Positions 1-13,931 of a stretch of 64,000 nucleotides of DNA are shown here, one piece after another. The notes below the pieces were generated by a model. That model made no database searches. It saw nothing but the letters and a program-made list of their open reading frames with translations, and was not told where the DNA came from. Origin of the DNA: Ptiloglossa arizonensis (taxonomy: Eukaryota; Arthropoda; Insecta; Hymenoptera; Colletidae); NCBI RefSeq assembly GCF_051014685.1, contig NW_027478594.1, forward strand, positions 558,001 to 622,000, given 5' to 3'. Positions within the stretch are counted from its first letter, which is position 1. Every line of letters starts with the position of its first letter. The translations under genes were made by a program, and so were the position numbers.

Positions 1-3000
1 TCCGTTTCTCCGTTTCTCCGTTTCTCCGTTTCTCCGTTTCTCCGTTTCTCCGGTGCTCCGTCTCTCGGTTTCTCCGTTCCTCGGTTTCTCTCTTTCTCAG
101 TTTCTCCGTTTCTCGGTTTCTCAGTTTCTCCGTTTCTCCGTTTCTCCGTTTCACCGTTTCTTTGTTCGTTTCTCCGTTTCTTTCTTCGTTTCTCCGTTTC
201 TTTCTTCGTTTCTCCGTATCTTTCTTAGATTTTCCGTTTCTTTCTTCGTTTCTCCATTTCTTTCTTCTATTCATCATTCCGTTCTTCGTTTCTCCGTTCC
301 TTTCTTCGTTTCTCCGTTTCTTTCTTCGATTTTCCGTTTCTTTCTTCGTTTCTCCATTTCTTTCTTCTATTCTTCATTCCGTTCTTCGTTTCTCGGTTTC
401 TTTCTTCGTTTCTTCGTGTCTTTCTTCGCTTCTCCGTTTCTTTCTTCGTTTCTCCGTTTCTTTCTTCGTTTCTCCGTTTCTTCCTTCGTTTCTCCGTTTC
501 TCCGTTTCTCCGTTCCTCCGTTTCTCCGGTGCTCCGTTTCTCCGTTTCGCCGTTTCTCCGTTTCTCCGTTTCTCCGTTTCTCCGTTTCTCCGTTTCTCCG
601 TTCCTCCGTTTCTCCGGTGCTCCGTTTCTCGGTTTCTCCGTAACTCGGTTTCTCAGTTTCTCCGTTTCTCCGTTTCTCGATTTCTCAGTTTCTCCGTTTC
701 TCCGTTTCTCCGTTTCGCCGTTTCTCCGTTTCTCCGTTTCTCCGTTTCTCCGTTTCTCCGTTTCTCCGTTTCTCCGTTTCTCCGTTTCTCCGCTTCTCCG
801 TTTCTCCGTTTCTCCGTTTCTCCGTTTCTCCGTTTCTCCGTTTCTCCGTTTCTCCGTTTCTCCGTTTCTCCGTTTCTCCGTTTCTCCGTTTCTCCGTTTC
901 TCCGTTTCTGCGTTTCTCCGTTCCTCCGTTTCTCCGGTGCTCCGTTTCTCGGTTTCTCCGTAACTCGGTTTCTCTGTTTCTCAGTTTCTCCGTTTCTCGG
1001 TTTCTCAGTTTCTCCGTTTCTCCGTTTCTCCGTTTCTCCGTTTCACCGTTTCTTTGTTCGTTTCTCCGTTTCTTTCTTCGTTTCTCCGTTTCTTTCTTCG
1101 ATTTTCCGTTTCTTTCTTCGCTTCTCCATTTCTTTCTTCTATTCATCATTCCGTTCTTCGTTTCTCCGTTTCTCCTTTTCTCCGTTTCTCCGTTTCTCCG
1201 TTTCTCCGTTTCTCCGTTTCTCCGTTTCTCCGTTTCTCCGTTACTCCGTTTCTCCGTTCCTCCGTTTCTCCGTTTCTCCGTTTCTCCGTTTCTCCGTTTC
1301 GCCGTTTCTCCGTTTCTCCGTTTCTCCGTTTCTCCGTTTCTCCGTTTCTGCGTTTCTCCGTTCCTCCGTTTCTCGGTTTCTCCGTAACTCGGTTTCTCTG
1401 TTTCTCAGTTTCTCCGTTTCTCGGTTTCTCAGTTTCTCCGTTTCTCCGTTTCTCCGTTTCGCCGTTTCTCCGTTTCTCCGTTTCTCCGTTTCTCCGTTTC
1501 TCCGTTTCTCCGTTTCTCCGTTTCTCCGTTTCTCCGTTTCTCCGTTTCTCCGTTTCTCCGTTTCTCCGTTTCTCCGTTTCTCCGTTTCTCCGTTTCTCCG
1601 TTTCTCCGTTTCTCCGTTTCTCCGTTTCTCCGTTTCTCCGGTGCTCCGTCTCTCGGTTTCTCCGTTCCTCGGTTTCTCTCTTTCTCAGTTTCTCCGTTTC
1701 TCGGTTTCTCAGTTTCTCCGTTTCTCCGTTTCTCCGTTTCACCGTTTCTTTGTTCGTTTCTCCGTTTCTTTCTTCGTTTCTCCGTTTCTTTCTTCGTTTC
1801 TCCGTATCTTTCTTAGATTTTCCGTTTCTTTCTTCGTTTCTCCATTTCTTTCTTCTATTCATCATTCCGTTCTTCGTTTCTCCGTTCCTTTCTTCGTTTC
1901 TCCGTTTCTTTCTTCGATTTTCCGTTTCTTTCTTCGTTTCTCCATTTCTTTCTTCTATTCTTCATTCCGTTCTTCGTTTCTCGGTTTCTTTCTTCGTTTC
2001 TTCGTGTCTTTCTTCGCTTCTCCGTTTCTTTCTTCGTTTCTCCGTTTCTTTCTTCGTTTCTCCGTTTCTTCCTTCGTTTCTCCGTTTCTCCGTTTCTCCG
2101 TTCCTCCGTTTCTCCGGTGCTCCGTTTCTCGGTTTCTCCGTTTCTCGGTTTCTCTGTTTCTCTGTTTCTCCGTTTCTCGGTTTCTCAGTTTCTCCGTTTC
2201 TCCGTTTCTCCGTTTCACCGTTTCTTTGTTCGTTCCTCCGTTTCTTTCTCCGTTTCTCCGTTTATTTCTTCGTTTCTCCATTTATTTCTCCGTTTCTTTG
2301 TTCGTTTCTCCGTTTCTTTGTTCGTTTCTCGGTTTCTTTCTTCGTTTCTTCGTGTCTTTCTTCGCTTCTCCGTTTCTTTCTTCGTTTCTCCGTTTCTTTC
2401 TTCGTTTCTCCGTTTCTTCCTTCGTTTCTCCGTTTCTCCGTTTCTCCGTTCCTCCGTTTCTCCGGTGCTCCGTTTCTCGGTTTCTCCGTTTCTCGGTTTC
2501 TCTGTTTCTCTGTTTCTCCGTTTCTCGGTTTCTCAGTTTCTCCGTTTCTCCGTTTCTCCGTTTCACCGTTTCTTTGTTCGTTCCTCCGTTTCTTTCTCCG
2601 TTTCTCCGTTTATTTCTTCGTTTCTCCATTTATTTCTCCGTTTCTTTGTTCGTTTCTCCGTTTCTTTGTTCGTTTCTCCGTTTCTTTGTTCGTTTCTCCG
2701 TTTCTTTCTTCGTTTCTCCGTTTCTTTCTTCGTTTCTCCGTTTCTTTCTTCGATTTTCCGTTTCTTTCTTCGTTTCTCCATTTCTTTCTTCTATTCTTCA
2801 TTCCGTTCTTCGTTTCTCGGTTTCTTTCTTCGTTTCTTCGTGTCCTTCTTCGCTTCTCCGTTTCTTTGTTCGTTTCTCCGTTTCTTCCTTCGTTTCTCCG
2901 TTTCTCCGTTTCTCCGTTTCTCCGTTTCTCCGTTTCTCCGTTTCTCCGTTTCTCCGTTTCTCCGTGTCTCCGTTTCGCCCTTTCTCCGTTCCTCCGTTTC

Positions 3001-6000
3001 TCCGGTGCTCCGTTTCTCGGTTTCTCCGTTTCTCGGTTTCTCTGTTTCTCTGTTTCTCCGTTTCCCCGTTTCTCGGTTTCTCAGTTTCTCCGTTTCTCCG
3101 TTTCTCCGTTTCACCGTTTTTTGTTCGTTCCTCCGTTTCCTTCTCCGTTTCTCCGTTTATTTCTTCGTTTCTCCATTTATTTCTCCGTTTCTCCGTTTCT
3201 TTGTTCGTTTCTCCGTTTCTTTGTTCGTTTCTCCGTTTCTTTCTTCGTTTCTCCGTTTCTTTCTTCGTTTCTCCGTTTCTTTCTTCGATTTTCCGTTTCT
3301 TTCTTCGTTTCTCCATTTCTTTCTTCGTTTCTTCGTATCTTTCTTCGCTTCTCCGTTTCCTTCTTCGTTTCTCCGTTTCTCCGTTTCTTCCTTCGTTTCT
3401 CCGTTTCTCCGTTTCTCCGTTTCTCCGTTTCTCCGTTTCTCCGTTTCTCCGCTTCTCCGTTTCTCCGCTTCTCCGTTTCTCCGTTTCTCCGTTTCTCCGT
3501 TTCTCCGTTTCTCCGTTTCTCCGTTTCTCCGTTTCTCCGTTTCTCCGTTTCTCCGTTTCTCCGTTCCTCCGTTTCTCCGGTGCTCCGTTTCTCGGTTTCT
3601 CCGTTCCTCGGTTTCTCCGTTTCTCAGTTTCTCCGTTTCTCCGTTTCTCGGTTTCTCAGTTTCTCCGTTTCTCCGTTTCTCCGTTTCACCGTTTCTTTCT
3701 TCGTTTCTCCGTTTCTTTCTTCGTTTCTCCGTTTCTTTCTTCGATTTTCCGTTTCTTTCTTCGTTTCTCCATTTCTTTCTTCTATTCATCATTCCGTTCT
3801 TCGTTTCTCCGTTTCTCCGTTTCTCCGTTTCTCCGTTTCTCCGTTTCTCCGTTTCTCCGTTTCTCCGTTTCTCCGTTTCTCCGTTTCTCCGTTTCTCCGT
3901 TTCTCCGTTACTCCGTTTCTCCGTTTCTCCGTTTCTCCGTTTCTCCGTTTCTCCGTTTCTCCGTTCCTCGGTTTCTCTGTTTCTCAGTTTCTCCGTTTCT
4001 CGGTTTCTCAGTTTCTCCGTTTCTCCGTTTCTCCGTTTCACCGTTTCTTTGTTCGTTTCTCCGTCTCTTTCTTCGTTTCTCCGTTTCTTTCTTCGATTTT
4101 CCGTTTCTTTCTTCGTTTCTCCATTTCTTTCTTCTATTCATCATTCCGTTCTCCGTATCTCCGTTTCTCCGTTTCTCCGTTTCTCCGTTTCTCCGTTTCT
4201 CCGTTTCTCCGTTTCTCCGTTTCTCCGTTTCTCCGTTTCTCCGTTTCACCGTTTCTTTGTTCGTTCCTCCGTTTCTTTCTCCGTTTCTCCGTTTATTTCT
4301 TCGTTTCTCCATTTATTTCTCCGTTTCTTTGTTCGTTTCTCCGTTTCTTTGTTCGTTTCTCCGTTTCTTTGTTCGTTTCTCCGTTTCTTTCTTCGTTTCT
4401 CCGTTTCTTTCTTCGATTTTCCGTTTCTTTCTTCGTTTCTCCATTTCTTTCTTCTATTCTTCATTCCGTTCTTCGTTTCTCGGTTTCTTTCTTCGTTTCT
4501 TCGTGTCCTTCTTCGCTTCTCCGTTTCTTTGTTCGTTTCTCCGTTTCTTCCTTCGTTTCTCCGTTTCTCCGTTTCTCCGTTTCTCCGTTTCTCCGTTTCT
4601 CCGTTTCTCCGTTTCTCCGTTTCTCCGTTTCTCCGTTTCTCCGTTTCTCCGTGTCTCCGTTTCGCCCTTTCTCCGTTCCTCCGTTTCTCCGGTGCTCCGT
4701 TTCTCGGTTTCTCCGTTTCTCGGTTTCTCTGTTTCTCTGTTTCTCCGTTTCCCCGTTTCTCGGTTTCTCAGTTTCTCCGTTTCTCCGTTTCTCCGTTTCT
4801 CCGTTTCTCCGTTTCTCCGTTTCTCCGTTTCTCCGTTACTCCGTTTCTCCGTTTCTCCGTTTCTCCGTTTCTCCGTTTCTCCGTTTCTCCGTTCCTCGGT
4901 TTCTCCGTTTCTCAGTTTCTCCGTTTCTCCGTTTCTCGGTTTCTCAGTTTCTCCGTTTCTCCGTTTCTCCGTTTCACCGTTTCTTTGTTCGTTCCTCCGT
5001 TTCTTTCTCCGTTTCTCCGTTTATTTCTTCGTTTCTCCATTTATTTCTCCGTTTCTCCGTTTCTTTGTTCGTTTCTCCGTTTCTTTGTTCGTTTCTCCGT
5101 TTCTTTCTTCGTTTCTCCGTTTCTTTCTTCGTTTCTCCGTTTCTTTCTACGATTTTCCGTTTCTTTCTTCGTTTCTCCATTTCTTTCTTCGTTTCTTCGT
5201 ATCTTTCTTCGCTTCTCCGTTTCCTTCTTCGTTTCTCCGTTTCTTTCTTCGTTTCTCCGTTTCTTCCTTCGTTTCTCCGTTTCTCCGTTTCTCCGTTTCT
5301 CCGTTTCTCCGTTTCTCCGTTTCTCCGTTTCTCCGTTTCTCCGTTACTCCGTTTCTCCGTTTCTCCGTTTCTCCGTTTCTCCGTTTCTCCGTTTCACCGT
5401 TTCTTTGTTCGTTTCTCCGTTTCTTTCTTCGTTTCTCCGTTTCTTTCTTCGATTTTCCGTTTCTTTCTTCGTTTCTCCATTTCTTTCTTCTATTCATCAT
5501 TCCGTTCTCCGTTTCTCCGTTTCTCCGTTTCTCCGTTTCTCCGTTTCTCCGTTTCTCCGTTTCTCCGTTTCTCCGTTTCTCCGTTTCTCCGTTTCTTTGT
5601 TCGTTCCTCCGTTTCTTTCTCCGTTTCTCCGTTTATTTCTTCGTTTCTCCATTTATTTCTCCGTTTCTTTGTTCGTTTCTCCGTTTCTTTGTTCGTTTCT
5701 CCGTTTCTTTGTTCGTTTCTCCGTTTCTTTCTTCGTTTCTCCGTTTCTTTCTTCGTTTCTCCGTTTCTTTTTTCGATTTTCCGTTTCTTTCTTCGTTTCT
5801 CCATTTCTTTCTTCTATTCTTCATTCCGTTCTTCGTTTCTCGGTTTCTTTCTTCGTTTCTTCGTGTCTTTCTTCGCTTCTCCGTTTCTTTGTTCATTTCT
5901 CCGTTTCTTCCTTCGTTTCTCCGTTTCTCCGTTTCTCCGTTTCTCCGTTTCTCCGTTTCTCCGTGTCTCCGTTTCTCCCTTTCTCCGTTCCTCCGTTTCT

Positions 6001-9000
6001 CCGGTGCTCCGTTTCTCGGTTTCTCCGTTTCTCGGTTTCTCTGTTTCTCTGTTTCTCCGTTTCCCCGTTTCTCGGTTTCTCAGTTTCTCCGTTTCTCCGT
6101 TTCTCCGTTTCACCGTTTCTTTGTTCGTTCATCCGTTTCTTTCTCCGTTTCTCCGTTTATTTCTTCGTTTCTCCATTTATTTCTCCGTTTCTCCGTTTCT
6201 TTGTTCGTTTCTCCGTTTCTTTGTTCGTTTCTCCGTTTCTTTCTTCGTTTCTCCGTTTCTTTCTTCGTTTCTCCGTTTCTTTCTTCGATTTTCCGTTTCT
6301 TTTTCGTTTCTCCATTTCTTTCTTCTATTCTTCATTCCGTTCTTCGTTTCTCGGTTTCTTTCTTCATTTCTTCGTATCTTTCTTCGCTTCTCCGTTTCCT
6401 TCTTCGTTTCTCCGTTTCTTTCTTCGTTTCTCCGTTTCTTCCTTCATTTCTCCGTTTCTCCGTTTCTCCGTTTCTTCGTTTCTCTGTTTCTCCGTTTCTC
6501 CGTTTCTCAGTTTCTCCGTTTCTCCGTTTCTCCGTTTCTCCGTTTCTCCGTTCCTCCGTTTCTCCGGTGCTCCGTTTCTCGGTTTCTCGGTTTCTCCGTT
6601 TCTCGGTTTCTCTGTTTCTCTGTTTCTCCGTTTCTCGGTTTCTCAGTTTCTCCGTTTCTCCGTTTCTCCGTTTCTCCGTTTCACCGTTTCTTTGTTCGTT
6701 CCTCCGTTTCTTTCTCCGTTTCTCCGTTTATTTCTTCGTTTCTCCATTTATTTCTCCGTTTCTTTGTTCGTTTCTCCGTTTCTTTGTTCGTTTCTCCGTT
6801 TCTTTCTTCGTTTCTCCGATTCTTTCTTCGTTTCTCCGTTTCTTTCTTCGTTTCTCCGTTTCTTTCTTCGATTTTCCGTTTCTTTCTTCGTTTCTCCATT
6901 TCTTTCATCTATTCTTCATTCCGTTCTTCGTTTCTCGGTTTCTTTCTTCGTTTCTCCGTTTATTTCTTCGTTTCTCCATTTATTTCTTCGTTTCTCCATT
7001 TCTTTCTTCTATTCTTCATTCCGTTCTTCGTTTCTCGGTTTCTTTCTTCGTTTCTTCGTGTCTTTCTTCGCTTCTCCGTTTCTTTCTTCGTTTCTCCGTT
7101 TCTTCCTTCGTTTCTCCGTTTCTCCGTTTCTCCGTTTCTCCGTTTCTCCGTTTCTCCGTTTCTCCGTTTCTCCGTTCCTCCGTTTCTCCGGTGCTCCGCT
7201 TCTCGGTTTCTCCGTTCCTCGGTTTCTCTGTTTCTCAGTTTCTCCGTTTCTCGGTTTCTCAGTTTCTCCGTTTCTCCGTTTCTCCGTTTCTCCGTTTCAC
7301 CGTTTCTTTGTTCGTTTCTCCGTTTCTTTCTTCGTTTCTCCGTTTCTTTCTTCGATTTTCCGTTTCTTTCTTCGTTTCTCCATTTCTTTCTTCTATTCAT
7401 CATTCCGTTCTTCGTTTCTCGGTTTCTTTCTTCGTTTCTTCGTGTCTTTCTTCGCTTCTCCGTTTCTTTCTTCGTTTCTCCGTTTCTTTCTTCGTTTCTC
7501 CGTTTCTTTCTTCGATTTTCCGTTTCTTTCTTCGTTTCTCCAATTCTTTCTTCTATTCTTCATTCCGTTATTCGTTTCTCGGTTTCTTTCTTCGTTTCTT
7601 CGTGTCTTTCTTCGCTTCTCCGTTTCTTTCTTCGTTTCTCCGTTTCTTTCTTCGTTTCTCCGTTTCTTCCTTCGTTTCTCCGTTTCTCCGTTTCTCCGTT
7701 TCTCCGTTTCTCCGTTTCTCCGTTTCTCCGTTTCTCCGTTTCTTTGTTCGTTCCTCCGTTTCTTTCTCCGTTTCTCCGTTTATTTCTTCGTTTCTCCATT
7801 TATTTCTCCGTTTCTTTGTTCGTTTCTCCGTTTCTTTGTTCGTTTCTCCGTTTCTTTGTTCGTTTCTCCGTTTCTTTCTTCGTTTCTCCGTTTCTTTCTT
7901 CGTTTCTCCGTTTCTTTCTTCGATTTTCCGTTTCTTTCTTCGTCTCTCCATTTCTTTCTTCTATTCTTCATTCCGTTCTTCGTTTCTCGGTTTCTTTCTT
8001 CGTTTCTTCGTGTCTTTCTTCGCTTCTCCGTTTCTTTGTTCATTTCTCCGTTTCTTCCTTCGTTTCTCCGTTTCTCCGTTTCTCCGTTTCTCCGTTTCTC
8101 CGTTTCTCCGTTTCTCCGTTTCTCCGTTCCTCCGTTTCTCCGGTGCTCCGTTTCTCGGTTTCTCCGTTCCTCGGTTTCTCCGTTTCTCAGTTTCTCCGTT
8201 TCTCCGTTTCTCGGTTTCTCGGTTTCTCAGTTTCTCCGTTTCTCCGTTTCTCCGTTTCACCGTTTCTTTCTTCGTTTCTCCGTTTCTTTCTTCGTTTCTC
8301 CGTTTCTTTCTTCGATTTTCCGTTTCTTTCTTCGTTTCTCCATTTCTTTCTTCTATTCATCATTCCGTTCTTCGTTTCTCCGTTTCTCCGTTTCTCCGTT
8401 TCTCCGTTTCTCCGTTTCTCCGTTTCTCCGTTTCTCCGTTTCTCCGTTTCTCCGTTCCTCGGTTTCTCTGTTTCTCAGTTTCTCCGTTTCTCCGTTTCTC
8501 CGTTTCTCCGTTTCTCCGTTTCTCCGTTTCTCCGTTTCTCCGTTTCTCCGTTTCTCCGTTTCTCCGTTTCTCCGTTTCTCCGTTACTCCGTTTCTCCGTT
8601 TCTCCGTTTCTCCTTTTCTCCGTTTCTCCGTTTCTCCGTTTCTCCGTTTCTCCGTTTCTCCGTTTCTCCGTTTCTCCGCTTCTCCGTTTCTCCGCTTCTC
8701 CGTTTCTCCGTTTCTCCGTTTCTCCGCTTCTCCGTTTCTCCGTTTCTCCGTTTCTCCGTTTCTCCGTTTCTCCGTTTCTCCGTTTCTCCGTTTCTCCGTT
8801 TTTCCGTTTCTCCGTTACTCCGTTTCTCCGTTTCTCCGTTTCTCCGTTTCTCCGTTTCTCCGTTTCTCCGTTTCACCGTTTCTTTGTTCGTTTCTCCGTT
8901 TCTTTCTTCGTTTCTCCGTTTCTTTCTTCGATTTTCCGTTTCTTTCTTCGTTTCTCCATTTCTTTCTTCTATTCATCATTCCGTTCTCCGTTTCTCCGTT

Positions 9001-12000
9001 TCTCCGTTTCTCCGTTTCTCCGTTTCTCCGTTTCTCCGTTTCACCGTTTCTCCGTTTCTTTGTTCGTTCCTCCGTTTCTTTCTCCGTTTCTCCGTTTAAT
9101 TCTTCGTTTCTCCATTTATTTCTCCGTTTCTTTGTTCGTTTCTCCGTTTCTTTGTTCGTTTCTCCGTTTCTTTGTTCGTTTCTCCGTTTCTTTCTTCGTT
9201 TCTCCGTTTCTTTCTTCGTTTCTCCGTTTCTTTCTTCGATTTTCCGTTTCTTTCTTCGTTTCTCCATTTCTTTCTTCTATTCTTCATTCCGTTCTTCGTT
9301 TCTCGGTTTCTTTCTTCGTTTCTTCGTGTCTTTCTTCGCTTCTCCGTTTCTTTGTTCATTTCTCCGTTTCTTCCTTCGTTTCTCCGTTTCTCCGTTTCTC
9401 CGTTTCTCCGTTTCTCCGTTTCTCCGTTTCTCCGTTTCTCCGTTTCTCCGTGTCTCCGTTTCTCCCTTTCTCCGTTCCTCCGTTTCTCCGGTGCTCCGTT
9501 TCTCGGTTTCTCCGTTTCTCGGTTTCTCTGTTTCTCTGTTTCTCCGTTTCCCCGTTTCTCGGTTTCTCCGTTTCTCCGTTTCTCCGTTTCTCCGTTTCAC
9601 CGTTTCTTTGTTCGTTCATCCGTTTCTTTCTCCGTTTCTCCGTTTATTTCTTCGTTTCTCCATTTATTTCTCCGTTTCTCCGTTTCTTTGTTCGTTTCTC
9701 CGTTTCTTTGTTCGTTTCTCCGTTTCTTTCTTCGTTTCTCCGTTTCTTTCTTCGTTTCTCCGTTTCTTTCTTCGATTTTCCGTTTCTTTCTTCGTTTCTC
9801 CATTTCTTTCTTCTATTCTTCATTCCGTTCTTCGTTTCTCGGTTTCTTTCTTCATTTCTTCGTATCTTTCTTCGCTTCTCCGTTTCCTTCTTCGTTTCTC
9901 CGTTTCTTTCTTCGTTTCTCCGTTTCTTCCTTCATTTCTCCGTTTCTCCGTTTCTCCGTTTCTTCGTTTCTCTGTTTCTCCGTTTCTCCGTTTCTCCGTT
10001 TCTCCGTTTCTCCGTTTCTCCGTTTCTCCGTTTCTCCGTTCCTCCGTTTCTCCGGTGCTCCGTTTCTCGGTTTCTCCGTTTCTCGGTTTCTCTGTTTCTC
10101 TGTTTCTCCGTTTCTCGGTTTCTCAGTTTCTCCGTTTCTCCGTTTCTCCGTTTCTCCGTTTCACCGTTTCTTTGTTCGTTCCTCCGTTTCTTTCTCCGTT
10201 TCTCCGTTTATTTCTTCGTTTCTCCATTTATTTCTCCGTTTCTTTGTTCGTTTCTCCGTTTCTTTGTTCGTTTCTCCGTTTCTTTCTTCGTTTCTCCGTT
10301 TCTTTCTTCGTTTCTCCGTTTCTTTCTTCGTTTCTCCGTTTCTTTCTTCGATTTTCCGTTTCTTTCTTCGTTTCTCCATTTCTTTCATCTATTCTTCATT
10401 CCGTTCTTCGTTTCTCGGTTTCTTTCTTCGTTTCTCCGTTTATTTCTTCGTTTCTCCATTTATTTCTTCGTTTCTCCATTTCTTTCTTCTATTCTTCATT
10501 CCGTTCTTCGATTCTCGGTTTCTTTCTTCGTTTCTCCGTTTATTTCTTCGTTTCTCCATTTATTTCTTCGTTTCTCCATTTCTTTCTTCTATTCTTCATT
10601 CCGTTCTTCGTTTCTCGGTTTCTTTCTTCGTTTCTTCGTGTCTTTCTTCGCTTCTCCGTTTCTTTCTTCGTTTCTCCGTTTCTTTCTTCGTTTCTCCGTT
10701 TCTTCCTTCGTTTCTCCGTTTCTCCGTTTCTCCGTTTCTCCGTTTCTCCGTTTCTCCGTTTCTCCGTTCCTCCGTTTCTCCGGTGCTCCGTTTCTCGGTT
10801 TCTCCGTTCCTCGGTTTCTCTGTTTCTCAGTTTCTCCGTTTCTCGGTTTCTCAGTTTCTCCGTTTCTCCGTTTCGCCGTTTCTCCGTTTCACCGTTTCTT
10901 TGTTCGTTTCTCCGTTTCTTTCTTCGTTTCTCCGTTTCTTTCTTCGATTTTCCGTTTCTTTCTTCGTTTCTCCATTTCTTTCTTCTATTCATCATTCCGT
11001 TCTTCGTTTCTCGGTTTCTTTCTTCGTTTCTTCGTGTCTTTCTTCGCTTCTCCGTTTCTTTCTTCGTTTCTCCGTTTCTTTCTTCGTTTCTCCGTTTCTT
11101 TCTTCTATTCTTCATTCCGTTCTTCGTTTCTCGGTTTCTTTCTTCGTTTCTTCGTGTCTTTCTTCGCTTCTCCGTTTCTTTCTTCGTTTCTCCGTTTCTT
11201 TCTTCGTTTCTCCGTTTCTTCCTTCGTTTCTCCGTTTCTTTCTTCTATTCTTCATTCCGTTCTTCGTTTCTCGGTTTCTTTCTTCGTTTCTTCGTGTCTT
11301 TCTTCGCTTCTCCGTTTCTTTCTTCGTTTCTCCGTTTCTTTCTTCGTTTCTCCGTTTCTTCCTTCGTTTCTCCGTTTCTCCGTTTCTCCGTTTCTCCGTT
11401 TCTCCGTTTCTCCGTTTCTCCGTTTCTCAGTTTCTCCGTTTCTCCGTTTCTCCGTTTCTCCGTTTCTCCGTTTCTCCGTTTCTCCGTTTCTTTGTTCGTT
11501 CCTCCGTTTCTTTCTCCGTTTCTCCGTTTATTTCTTCGTTTCTCCATTTATTTCTCCGTTTCTTTGTTCGTTTCTCCGTTTCTTTGTTCGTTTCTCCGTT
11601 TCTTTGTTCGTTTCTCCGTTTCTTTCTTCGTTTCTCCGTTTCTTTCTTCGTTTCTCCGTTTCTTTCTTCGATTTTCCGTTTCTTTCTTCGTTTCTCCATT
11701 TCTTTCTTCTATTCTTCATTCCGTTCTTCGTTTCTCGGTTTCTTTCTTCGTTTCTTCGTGTCTTTCTTCGCTTCTCCGTTTCTTTGTTCATTTCTCCGTT
11801 TCTTCCTTCGTTTCTCCGTTTCTCCGTTTCTCCGTTTCTCCGTTTCTCCGTTTCTCCGTGTCTCCGTTTCTCCCTTTCTCCGTTCCTCCGTTTCTCCGGT
11901 GCTCCGTTTCTCGGTTTCTCCGTTTCTCGGTTTCTCTGTTTCTCTGTTTCTCCGTTTCCCCGTTTCTCGGTTTCTCAGTTTCTCCGTTTCTCCGTTTCTC

Positions 12001-12451
12001 CGTTTCACCGTTTCTTTGTTCGTTCATCCGTTTCTTTCTCCGTTTCTCCGTTTATTTCTTCGTTTCTCCATTTATTTCTCCGTTTCTCCGTTTCTTTGTT
12101 CGTTTCTCCGTTTCTTTGTTCGTTTCTCCGTTTCTTTCTTCGTTTCTCCGTTTCTTTCTTCGTTTCTCCGTTTCTTTCTTCGATTTTCCGTTTCTTTCTT
12201 CGTTTCTCCATTTCTTTCTTCTATTCTTCATTCCGTTCTTCGTTTCTCGGTTTCTTTCTTCATTTCTTCGTATCTTTCTTCGCTTCTCCGTTTCCTTCTT
12301 CGTTTCTCCGTTTCTTTCTTCGTTTCTCCGTTTCTTCCTTCATTTCTCCGTTTCTCCGTTTCTCCGTTTCTTCGTTTCTCTGTTTCTCCGTTTCTCCGTT
12401 TCTCCGTTTCTCCGTTTCTCCGTTTCTCCGTTTCTCCGTTTCTCCGTTCCT

Positions 12452-13931
12452 CCGTTTCTCCGGTGCTCCGTTTCTCGGTTTCTCCGTTTCTCGGTTTCTC
12501 TGTTTCTCTGTTTCTCCGTTTCTCGGTTTCTCAGTTTCTCCGTTTCTCCGTTTCTCCGTTTCACCGTTTCACCGTTTCTTTGTTCGTTCCTCCGTTTCTT
12601 TCTCCGTTTCTCCGTTTATTTCTTCGTTTCTCCATTTATTTCTCCGTTTCTTTGTTCGTTTCTCCGTTTCTTTGTTCGTTTCTCCGTTTCTTTCTTCGTT
12701 TCTCCGTTTCTTTCTTCGTTTCTCCGTTTCTTTCTTCGTTTCTCCGTTTCTTTCTTCGATTTTCCGTTTCTTTCTTCGTTTCTCCATTTCTTTCATCTAT
12801 TCTTCATTCCGTTCTTCGTTTCTCGGTTTCTTTCTTCGTTTCTCCGTTTATTTCTTCGTTTCTCCATTTATTTCTTCGTTTCTCCATTTCTTTCTTCTAT
12901 TCTTCATTCCGTTCTTCGTTTCTCGGTTTCTTTCTTCGTTTCTCCGTTTATTTCTTCGTTTCTCCATTTATTTCTTCGTTTCTCCATTTCTTTCTTCTAT
13001 TCTTCATTCCGTTCTTCGTTTCTCGGTTTCTTTCTTCGTTTCTTCGTGTCTTTCTTCGCTTCTCCGTTTCTTTCTTCGTTTCTCCGTTTCTTTCTTCGTT
13101 TCTCCGTTTCTTCCTTCGTTTCTCCGTTTCTCCGTTTCTCCGTTTCTCCGTTTCTCCGTTTCTCCGTTTCTCCGTTCCTCCGTTTCTCCGGTGCTCCGTT
13201 TCTCGGTTTCTCCGTTTCTCGGTTTCTCTGTTTCTCTGTTTCTCCGTTTCTCGGTTTCTCAGTTTCTCCGTTTCTCCGTTTCTCCGTTTCACCGTTTCAC
13301 CGTTTCTTTGTTCGTTCCTCCGTTTCTTTCTCCGTTTCTCCGTTTATTTCTTCGTTTCTCCATTTATTTCTCCGTTTCTTTGTTCGTTTCTCCGTTTCTT
13401 TGTTCGTTTCTCCGTTTCTTTCTTCGTTTCTCCGTTTCTTTCTTCGTTTCTCCGTTTCTTTCTTCGTTTCTCCGTTTCTTTCTTCGATTTTCCGTTTCTT
13501 TCTTCGTTTCTCCATTTCTTTCATCTATTCTTCATTCCGTTCTTCGTTTCTCGGTTTCTTTCTTCGTTTCTCCGTTTATTTCTTCGTTTCTCCATTTATT
13601 TCTTCGTTTCTCCATTTCTTTCTTCTATTCTTCATTCCGTTCTTCGTTTCTCGGTTTCTTTCTTCGTTTCTCCGTTTATTTCTTCGTTTCTCCATTTATT
13701 TCTTCGTTTCTCCATTTCTTTCTTCTATTCTTCATTCCGTTCTTCGTTTCTCGGTTTCTTTCTTCGTTTCTTCGTGTCTTTCTTCGCTTCTCCGTTTCTT
13801 TCTTCGTTTCTCCGTTTCTTTCTTCGTTTCTCCGTTTCTTCCTTCGTTTCTCCGTTTCTCCGTTTCTCCGTTTCTCCGTTTCTCCGTTTCTCCGTTTCTC
13901 CGTTTCTCCGTTTCTCCGTTCCTCCGTTTCT
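12452..13931. repeat. Tandem pair of higher-order blocks (about 730 bp each) in the octamer array
   Basis: Two successive blocks, about 12452-13187 and 13188-13931, carry the same ordered variants: the CGGTGCTCCG marker, the TTTCTCGG/TTTCTCTG series, a doubled TTTCACCG, a TTTCATCTATTC marker and two TTTATTTCTTCG segments. The offset is 736 bp at the CGGTGCTCCG marker and 728 bp at the doubled TTTCACCG and the TTTCATCTATTC marker. The difference is exactly one octamer, so block duplication and octamer slippage both act here. Confidence 0.8.
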